A DNA stretch of 24,414 nucleotides from Chara braunii (Eukaryota; Streptophyta; Charophyceae; Charales; Characeae), in the NCBI GenBank assembly GCA_003427395.1, contig BFEA01000002.1:3869298-3893711 (forward strand). The letters run 5' to 3'. Both the position numbers and the translations under genes were made by a program. Of this stretch, positions 18,331-24,414 are shown piece after piece. The notes under the pieces are model-generated. The model was not told the DNA's origin. It did not search any database and worked only from the letters and a program-made list of their open reading frames with translations. Each line of letters begins with the position of its first letter. The stretch's first letter is position 1.

Positions 18331-18435
18331 CGTATGAGGCATTGGTTGGTTCCGCAAGGTATGGTGGACAAGGATAACTTCCTAGCATCATTAACCGAGG
18401 AAGGCAAAGTCGAAGTAGTCAAGTGGCTGAGCTAA
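17889..18435 (+). pseudogene. LINE ORF2 C-terminal fragment, copy 3
   Basis: Homologous to 16040-16480: shared strings include AACTGGGGCTATGTGGC, CTTATTTGGAAGG, ACAAGGATAACTTCCT, GAGGAAGGCAAA and the stop context GCTAAATCTG (TAA at 18433-18435). It is frame-broken throughout and interrupted by the nested insertion at 18249-18326. Divergence from copy 2 is obvious by eye, in contrast to the identical 5' ends. Confidence 0.75.
18241..18334 (+). mobile_element. Nested, severely truncated retroposed sequence with 8-bp target duplication
   Basis: AAGACGTA occurs at 18241-18248 and again at 18327-18334. Between them are 44 bases of unrelated sequence and 34 A, with the A-run extended to 36 by the target. 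The interrupted LINE sequence resumes on the far side. Truncated body, poly(A) and short direct repeats are the signature of target-primed insertion. The 44 bases do not match the LINE 3' end in this window, so the source was another polyadenylated RNA. Confidence 0.82.
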
Positions 18436-18573
18436 ATCTGGCGTTTGATTTCATTTTGGGTTTTATTGTTTTCTGATAAGGTCGTCATAGGCTCAGAAGC
18501 TCCTTCTTTTCAGTGCTTCATGGTTTATTTTTTCTATTTTTTTCTTCGAAAGGCTTTTCTTAGAATATGGGAC

Positions 18574-18592
18574 GCTGGACCTGGTTTCCAGC
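18574..18592 (+). other. Conserved LINE 3' UTR hairpin, copy 3
   Basis: GCTGGA-CCTGGTT-TCCAGC has the same stem as copy 1, with a single loop substitution (C to T). It lies about 140 bases before the poly(A). Confidence 0.7.
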
Positions 18593-18729
18593 AGGGCTTT
18601 GGGACGGAGGATCTGCAGACAGTTGTTTTTTGAGCTGTGCTCATAAGCTAAACTGGTTGATGCTATCAGTTGTTTTGTGAGGTCCCCGGGCTCACTTCCA
18701 TATACTTTGAAATACATTGTCAATCTTTC

Positions 18730-18767
<38 letters not shown>

Positions 18768-18770
<3 letters not shown>

Positions 18771-19980
18771 GAAAAACTATGAATGACTACTGACCACTTG
18801 TGGAATGCTCAGAACCCCTAGACTCCCAAAACTCTCTAAAACTATCCAACACTGTCTTATTCCCTGTCCAGCTCTCCCAGGCCTCACACTCCCACCCAAC
18901 TAGGTTCCAGAGCAACACGACTCGCCCCAGCTCCGGCCAGCGTCGTCCCAACAGCAACCCTTGGTTGTCCCTTGGAATGCCCACCCCAAAGCATCCCCAG
19001 ATCTCTCTACCAGGCCTCAGGCTCCTGTAGTCAGCAGGTTACAGGGTAACACCCCAGCACCGGCCAGCGTCGTTCTGGCATCGAACAACTGCATATCCAT
19101 GAATGTACCAGTATCAAACAACCTAAAGCGAGTTGCTCCGTCCATGCTGGTTGTCGTTTTGCAGAGCGTTTTTTTAGGGGAAATGTCGTTTCATACAGGG
19201 GGCAGGAAATGGGTTGTTTGGGGGGTTGGGGAAGGGTGCGGTCGGCATCGGGAGTAGGACCGGTAGGGGGAGTGGTCGTTGTACAGCTTGAAGCACGGGT
19301 GACTGGAGGTTGGGTGTTGAGGTCGTTGTACTGTGTTGCTCACCGAGCGTTTCCGTTTCAGGGAAGTTTTTCTCGTTTTTCTGGGTTATTTTTTGTTCTT
19401 TGGTGGTTTTGGGGGTGATGGAGAAGAGGTTGATTTACGCCAGACTTATCACGAGTCCATAGAGTGGACACCAAATAAACAAACAGCAACAAAAAAATTT
19501 AAAAATTGATCAAAGGGGCCTTAAACCCCAAGGCAAAAGTGTGTTTTCATGCAAAATTCACTCTTTTCAGTTTTCAGGGTTTTCAGGATTTTTCAGGGCT
19601 GGCCAAAACAGTGAACTCCAAGACCCCAACAAACACCAAACTTGGCATACACAAACCTTGACAAAAATAAAAAAAAGGGCAAAAATAAAAAAACGAAAAA
19701 AACTGGAAAAAATTATCTCCAATGCACTTTTCAGGGTTGGGGGTGTTACCTTGGGGCTGAATAGTGGGGGTCCTTGTTAACCTTTGGTGGGGTGATGTTG
19801 TGGTACATGGCCCGTGGGTGGTGGGTGGGCGCGGATTTGGGGTGGGTCGATCTTCGTGCAGGGTACTCGGATGAATCGTGTTGTGATTTTTGGTCTATGT
19901 GCATTGTGGGCAGGCCGTCTCGTCTTTCGGGGGCGATGTATGGGATCTGGGGCTGGGGGAATTTGCGAATTCGAATGGGT
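18768..19980. other. Non-coding; contains a diverged direct repeat, no gene seen
   Basis: CCAGGCCTCA recurs at 18877 and 19010. CCCCAGC-CCGGCCAGCGTCGT recurs downstream of each copy, so this is a duplicated unit of about 130 bp. 19200-19440 is G/T-rich. 19490-19740 is A-rich with several TTTTCAGGG strings. Frames reach about 98 codons and none is recognised. Confidence 0.4.
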
Positions 19981-19984
19981 AGGT

Positions 19985-20377
19985 GGTTTTATGTGTCGGG
20001 CCTGTACATTTTTGCTGATGTATCTCGCTACGGACATGCATAAGGGACGGCCAATACGAGCGTGTATCTGCCTGTTTTTGACAGGAAGACTCATTCCGGT
20101 GTCGTCGAGACGACGACTGTCAGATACAATTGTGTAGATGTTTGGTGTGGGAAGGTGAGGGGATGCTTGAGTCGACTGAGTTGAAATGACGATAGGTTTT
20201 AGGTGCTGAGCCCGTAGGTTTTTGGTGATTGATGTATTTGGTTGTGGACGTGCATAAGGGACGACTGGTACGGGCGCATGTCTGTCTGCTTTTGGTGGGA
20301 ATAATCATTACGGTGTCGTCGAGATAAAAACAGTCAAATACGGCTGTATAGACGTTGAGGGCACATTGGAGGTGTCA
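19985..20377. repeat. Two tandem copies of a ~210-bp unit
   Basis: Unit 1 (19985-20194) and unit 2 (20195-20377) share GGTTTTA, TGATGTAT, GGAC-TGCATAAGGGACG, TGTCTGC-TTTT, and CGGTGTCGTCGAGA followed by ACTGTCA or ACAGTCA. A further partial copy of the CGACGACTGT segment continues at about 20500-20530, so the SINE and the inverted-repeat element probably inserted into a third unit. Confidence 0.7.
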
Positions 20378-20497
20378 GGGCATACTTGCACAAGGACTTT
20401 TTTAGTTATGTATGGATGTGCTTGCAACCAGATGTCTCCAGGTGGGACCGTAATTGCAGTTGGATGCACTTTGAAAAAAAGTGGTGCAAGTATGCCC
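20378..20497. mobile_element. 120-bp inverted-repeat element with GGGCATACTTGCAC ends
   Basis: GGGCATACTTGCAC at 20378-20391 is matched by GTGCAAGTATGCCC at 20484-20497, and the arms continue imperfectly into ACTTTTTT/AAAAAAAGT, for a total of about 24 bp. The interior is non-coding. It sits at the edge of the 210-bp tandem unit. No convincing target duplication is seen. It is MITE-like, superfamily unknown. Confidence 0.65.
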
Positions 20498-20531
20498 TTC
20501 GGGATGTCGTTGGGTCGACGACTGTGAAAAG

Positions 20532-20801
20532 TTTTTTTTTTATCTCAGTTGTTTTTTGCCTATAGGCACTTCGAACCTGGCCTACTTGCCAAACCTGCCA
20601 AATTTGCCCTCCTCCCCCGACAAGTTGTCCTGCTCGCGTCCCAGTGCATAGGGCGGTCCACAATACTGACTGGAAGGATCCAACTGACTATCTCAGTTTG
20701 TCGGCACCAAGAGTGCCACAGGCGGCCACAGGGATTGAACCCACACCCTCTTGAATGTCATTTGCATGCCTGACCAATTCAGCTAGGTTGCTGGAGGAGG
20801 A
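20532..20801 (-). mobile_element. tRNA-derived SINE, minus strand, with poly(A) and target duplication
   Basis: On the minus strand the element begins near 20801 with a tRNA-like head. TAGCTGAATTGG (A box, 20785 to 20774) is followed 43 bases later by GGGTTCAATCCC (B box, 20742 to 20731), both excellent fits to Pol III promoter boxes at tRNA spacing. A roughly 190-base tRNA-unrelated body follows and ends in A10 (plus-strand T-run 20532-20541). TGAAAAG flanks the element at 20525-20531 and 20802-20808 as a likely 7-bp target duplication. The cloverleaf is degraded at the anticodon stem, so it is a SINE and not a tRNA gene. Such elements borrow LINE machinery. Confidence 0.8.
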
Positions 20802-20808
20802 TGAAAAG

Positions 20809-21120
20809 GGAGGCACAACCACAAACAAATGATTCCTAGTCGTCCTTATGTTAGTCGGCCCCCCACCAACGCCCCCAACCCTGCACCCTAAACGCTAAGA
20901 CAAAGAGGCAAACATGTTATTCTCTCCATCAAGAGAGGTAACCTCCCTTCACAAAAGAGAGGTAGAAAGTTATGTTTGCAAGGGTCCCCGTTATAACCTT
21001 AGAAGTAGTAGTAGGTACGTAGTGAAAGAAAAATGTGTTGCATGACATAGCAGAACGCTGGTTAAAAATATGTGAGGTGAAAGAAAAATATATCGTTTTC
21101 CCCTGGTGAGGGAAAGGCAA
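20809..21120. other. Non-coding, no gene seen
   Basis: Mixed sequence with a small inverted motif, AGAGAGGTAACCTCCCTT/AAAAGAGAGGTAG, near 20931-20965. No frame of note was found. Confidence 0.4.
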
Positions 21121-21305
21121 CATTAAAAAATAATAATAATAATAATAATAAAAAATAAAAAATAAAATATAAAATATAAAAAGATAAACCCAACACTGCA
21201 TTTCCTTGTGTTGAGGAGACATTTGGCCAGAGCCCCGTCTGGGATCGGAACTATGCCTACATGTGTACTCTCTCCCTCTGAAGTGTTGAAGCTAAGCTGA
21301 CTCAT
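21121..21305 (-). mobile_element. Possible second SINE, minus strand, with (ATT)n/AT-rich tail
   Basis: Read on the minus strand, TTAGCTTCAACACTTCAGAGG resembles a Pol III A box with one extra base. AGTTCCGATCCC, about 45 bases later, resembles a B box, also with one extra base. A short body follows, and the 3' end is a run of T, AT and ATT repeats (plus strand 21121-21182). No target duplication was found. It could instead be an unrelated sequence next to an AT microsatellite. Confidence 0.35.
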
Positions 21306-21940
21306 GTTGTCATGATGCCTAGTATACTCTCTCCTTGGCCGCGTATTAATATCTATAATTATATTTATTTATATATGTATATATACTCCTAAAGAGTAAC
21401 CCGGTCCTCAGTTGATGCTGCCCGCCGGGTCAAGCAAAAGCGTTGGCACGTTGTCAGGCAGCCACAAGCAGTGCGCCGCTTGAAATCTACGGTTTTGGGA
21501 CTTAGGCGCGAAGAGGAGTCTGAGTTTTGACGGTACTCTGGTTAGACCAGGGAGCAAAAATTAGGGGAACTCAGGGCACCCCTGATTCTGGGCGCACTGA
21601 GCCTTACGAGTAACCCTGAAAGATGGCGAGATAAGTGGCCACACTCGGCGCATCTAGGGACCGTCATTTCCGGCCGTTTAGAGAGCTAGACTCGGATTGA
21701 CCTGCTGCGGAGAGGCATCGCGGGAACTGACTTCGCCGCAACGTTTTTGCGGCATACGGCCGGGGCCGAAATGAGGCCTCGAATTTTTGACTATTTTTGA
21801 TACCTAAACTAAAGATGGGAGAAAAGATTGGGAACAGTAGGAGGGAAGAGAAAAACGTAATATCCCTTAGTTCCCTTATTTTTCGCGGCATTTAAATTTT
21901 AGGGAAAATACCTCGTTATTTTATGTTTCCGACAATGAAA
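21306..21940. other. Non-coding, no gene seen; small GC hairpin
   Basis: GCCGCAA (21735-21741) and TTGCGGC (21747-21753) form a 7-bp hairpin with a 5-base loop. The rest shows no repeat or frame that I can interpret. Confidence 0.4.
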
Positions 21941-21944
21941 TAGA

Positions 21945-22240
21945 AAACCAGAGAAAAAGATTAAAAATGGTAAGAGAAAGAAGAAAAGAGAGAATTTCAA
22001 CCATTTGATTAAACTCCCTCAGAATTCATTTTTGGTGAACCTATGGCTAATTCACTATTTCATACGATAGAATTAAGGAAAAGGGAGAACGATTAAAAAT
22101 GATGGAACAAACAGGAACTAATGATTATTTGATGCCTGGTCTGGTTTTGCATGGGATATCCACCGTCAGCTCAGAACCCAGATTTGATCAAATTCCCTGA
22201 GCTCTAACTTTTTTTTGCTATTCCCCTGATGATCGAAACT
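21945..22240. repeat. Degenerate tandem duplication in AT-rich DNA
   Basis: GATTAAAAATG at 21959 and 22091, and ATTTGAT-AAA-TCCCT at 22003 and 22182, occur in the same order. The spacing grows from 132 to 179 bases, which implies an indel of about 47 bases between the copies. Confidence 0.5.
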
Positions 22241-22344
22241 CTCTATGACGCGTCCCCTATTTACCTGATTACTAACCTTACTGAGCCCGGCAGTACGGAC
22301 GATGACCACATGGATATGGACAGCGTGGGATCGTGTTACATTGG

Positions 22345-22655
22345 ACCGACAGCATGATGTCAGGTTCGGAACCGGACATGTTTGAGGTTCGGCNTGAGCC
22401 GGTATCGGCGTACTTCAGGTTCGGGCACCAGGGTGATTTATTTCCAGGNTCGGCATCATCACGGCTATTTATTTCAGGATCAGCATCATCATGGCTATTT
22501 GTTTCAGGGCCGGAACCGCCACGGTGGCTTACTTTCAGGTCTGGAGCCACTATGACGATGTATTTCAGGTTCGGAACCTGGACGNCAGGTTATTCCAGGT
22601 TCGGCGCTATCACGGGTATTTAACTCAGGCTCAGCGCCGACATNCTCAGGTACGN
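22345..22655. repeat. Degenerate ~30-bp minisatellite with Ns
   Basis: About eight imperfect units follow the pattern TATTTCAGGTTCGGCACCATCACGG. The average unit is close to 30 bp, so the plus-strand frame stays open and shows a 10-residue period (YFRFG / LFISG / LFVSG). The open frame is therefore a repeat effect. Isolated Ns at 22394, 22449, 22585, 22644 and 22655 suggest collapsed copies that disagree. Confidence 0.75.
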
Positions 22656-23480
22656 CNTGNGCACGACATNGGCACGGTACGGTTGTCTCTTATTCGGGTT
22701 GGTTCGGTATCAGATGCGGTTCGACGACGATATAAGCTACGACTCAAAAGGATTAGAGCGATATGACACNGGCCACAGCAGTTCGAGGCGGTTGTTTCAC
22801 GGGTTGGCGTTGAATCAACGTACACANNATCATTGGNTGGTGGGNGNTGCTAAGGCATTGAGTACGNGACAACTTTTATTCACTAGTGCTGGATGACACT
22901 AGGCTGATGCTAGTGGCTGCAGAGCCGTCACACAGTCGGTAACAGTTCCGNTATGGGAATGNCNCGTGTGGTGCTTGGAGTNACATTGGGGNTGTGCTAC
23001 AGTACTCTTGTACCGANGCTGGTNGGACATANTTGNTGCTCGGCACGGAACCTAACATTGGTTGAGGCGNCTCNNGTCCNNTGAGCCTTAAAAATGACTA
23101 ATTTTGGATATAACTNCCAGTCTAACTTCGATGTGGTGACGGTACANACGACCGCAGCCTGCGACACATGCTCCAGGTTCGGAACTGCTGCTGACCTGAC
23201 TAATGCATTTGGGATGCTGAGACCGAACCTGGTAATTCTGAGGTGCGATGCTGTTTTTTTTATGGACCCTGGGAAAGGGCCTTCAACTAAGGGTTGTGAA
23301 TCCGTTTTCTCTGGGGGCGGCTCGTACCGACTGGGCCCCCTCTGAGCTCGATCATTGGGCCTGGGTTTTCCAGCAGTCCATGGCCAGGGACTGCAGTCCT
23401 CTTATAGCTTGGGTGCTGGGCCTGGTACCGGGGGTACAGAGAGTGTGAGCCCTCAGCAATGAACAGGTATCGCTGAGGAC
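22656..23480. other. Low-confidence sequence with many isolated Ns, no gene seen
   Basis: About 27 further single Ns lie between 22656 and 23147, interspersed with called bases. This pattern fits a consensus over diverged repeat reads better than scaffold gaps. From 23150 onward the sequence is clean but has only short frames (up to 83 codons) with no recognisable product. Confidence 0.5.
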
Positions 23481-23785
23481 CAGGGTTGACCTTGTGGGGG
23501 CTGCGTTCAAGACGGGATATAGGGCAAGACCACGAGAGAACAGGGAGAAGGGGGGACTAGGCAGACTCGGAGGTATGCCAGGTGTACACAGCGCACACCC
23601 ATGTTGGGCGCAGGAAGATCAACGCGTTGCGATTCGGATGCGTGCAGAGGGTACTCAGCCCACGATAGCAGACCGGCACATGCCGGGTTTTCTCTGCGCG
23701 CTATCAAGCGGACTGGTCAGTGAGGTGGAAGAGCGGCTGAGGAGAAGCAAACTGGAATGTGTTGATGTTTTTTTTTATATATTTT
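23481..23785. other. Non-coding, no recognised gene
   Basis: A frame of 114 codons (23494-23838) spans this stretch. It has no motif that I recognise, and the hairpin that follows runs through its end. Confidence 0.35.
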
Positions 23786-23829
23786 ATTTGATTGCACCTG
23801 GCGCTGAAAACGACCAGGTGCATTCAAAT
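23786..23829. repeat. Hairpin with 16-bp stem and 12-base loop
   Basis: ATTTGATTGCACCTGG (23786-23801) and CCAGGTGCATTCAAAT (23814-23829) pair at 15 of 16 positions. A T-run precedes the hairpin at 23768-23776. It may be a remnant of a palindromic element or a structured RNA. Nothing else identifies it. Confidence 0.65.
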
Positions 23830-23953
23830 GAGAGATAGCAGTCGTGGAGCAATGAAACTAAAGTGAGTGTCTAGGGGAGAGGGAGTAAGTAACAGTTCGA
23901 CAGAAAGCGAAAGGGGACTTCACGAGCGCGGCGTGGGCACCGATAGGCGACTA

Positions 23954-24350
23954 CCTGGTGGAGACGAGATCGCTACTTCACGCTGGGGTGATCAGCCATA
24001 TCTGCAGCGAGCAGGTAAACGCCACTTATAAACCTGGTGGAGACGAGATCGCTACTTCACGCTGGCGCGATCAGCCATATCTGCAGNTCAGCCATATCTG
24101 CAGCGAGCAGGTAAACGCCACTTATAAACCTGGTGGAGACGAGATCGCTACTTCACGCTGGCGCGATCAGCCATATCTGCAGTGAGCAGATAAACGTTAC
24201 CTACCCACCTGGTGGAGACGAGATTGCTGCTTTATGCTGATGCGATCACTCATATCAGCAGCAAGCAGGTAAAAGTCATCTACAACGAGAATAACTACTT
24301 GACGCTGGTGTGAGCAACCATATCTGCAGTGGGCAGGATACATCTGATTT
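23954..24350. repeat. 79-bp satellite array, running toward the window end
   Basis: Units begin CCTGGTGGAGACGAGAT at 23954, 24033, 24129 and 24208, with a fifth degenerate unit from about 24285. The 79-base period is broken once, at N 24087, where TCAGCCATATCTGCAG occurs on both sides of the N; this marks an unmerged contig overlap. The first units are nearly identical and the last two are diverged, as at the edge of an array. Confidence 0.9.
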
Positions 24351-24414
24351 TTGGGGCTTAATATGCCCGTTTCTAGCATGTGTAATTACAAGCCTGAATC
24401 TGCACTAGAAACTG

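Larger units (their letters stand above)
16807..18767 (+). mobile_element. LINE copy 3: identical 5' end, gap, diverged 3' end
   Basis: 16803-17868 repeats 8471-9536 at a constant offset of 8332 bases. I find no difference over about 1066 bp. The match stops inside the ORF1 C-tract, at a single N (17869). After 19 A, the sequence resumes inside a diverged ORF2 C-terminus (17889-18435), then a 3' UTR and a 36-base A-run (18732-18767). The N is best read as a scaffold join of unknown size, so the two halves may not belong to one element. Confidence 0.8.

Noticed and set aside
23954-24185. 75-codon frame with repeated ETRSLLHAG / GGDEIATSRW peptide
   Set aside because: It is created by the 79-bp satellite, crosses an N, and has no start or context of its own.

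Overview
This is a eukaryotic, repeat-dominated window with no host protein-coding gene that I can support. The central element is a non-LTR (L1-clade-like) retrotransposon. Its ORF1 carries a CCHC-type zinc knuckle, and its ORF2 carries an apurinic-type endonuclease followed by a reverse transcriptase whose motifs look plant-like (WNIRGLG, LLDMEKAYDKV, RQGCPLAPLL, ADD). Together with several small inverted-repeat elements, a tRNA-derived SINE and a cluster of CACGTG G-boxes, this suggests a land-plant or other streptophyte nuclear genome. The species cannot be named from the sequence. The assembly is imperfect: there are single-N joins inside repeats, about 30 isolated Ns at 22394-23147, and library-adapter sequence at the left edge.

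Layout. 1-118 is an artefact: a copy of 2994-3088 fused to a Tn5/Nextera mosaic end. 119-2050 is AT/CT-rich non-coding DNA with short tandem duplications, a T-run bracketed by a 19-bp direct repeat, and a foldback element. 2170-2487 is a GA-rich minisatellite. 2501-2710 is a 210-bp foldback element. 3701-4797 holds four copies of one palindromic MITE family. 4800-7330 has no recognisable gene; it contains three G-boxes and a long compound microsatellite. 7425-7911 holds a second member of the GGTCCCAYT element family, a 16-bp triplicate, and a tandem pair of tRNA-like 103-bp units split by a MITE with a TAA target duplication.

8306-18767 is a head-to-tail row of three LINE copies. The first is a 3' fragment. 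The second spans both ORFs (about 8.3 kb) but is broken by stops and frameshifts. The third has a 5' end identical to that of copy 2, an N join, and then a diverged 3' end carrying a nested poly(A) insertion. The three 3' UTRs share a small hairpin whose stem shows a compensatory base-pair change.

18768-24414 is again non-coding: a duplicated 210-bp unit, an inverted-repeat element, a minus-strand tRNA-derived SINE with poly(A) tail and 7-bp target duplication, a second SINE-like candidate, a degenerate 30-bp minisatellite full of Ns, a strong hairpin, and a 79-bp satellite at the right edge.

Functionally the window is a graveyard of target-primed retroposition (LINE, SINE, tail-only insertions) and DNA-transposon-derived MITEs inserted into each other and into tandem repeats. 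Nothing in it looks currently autonomous.
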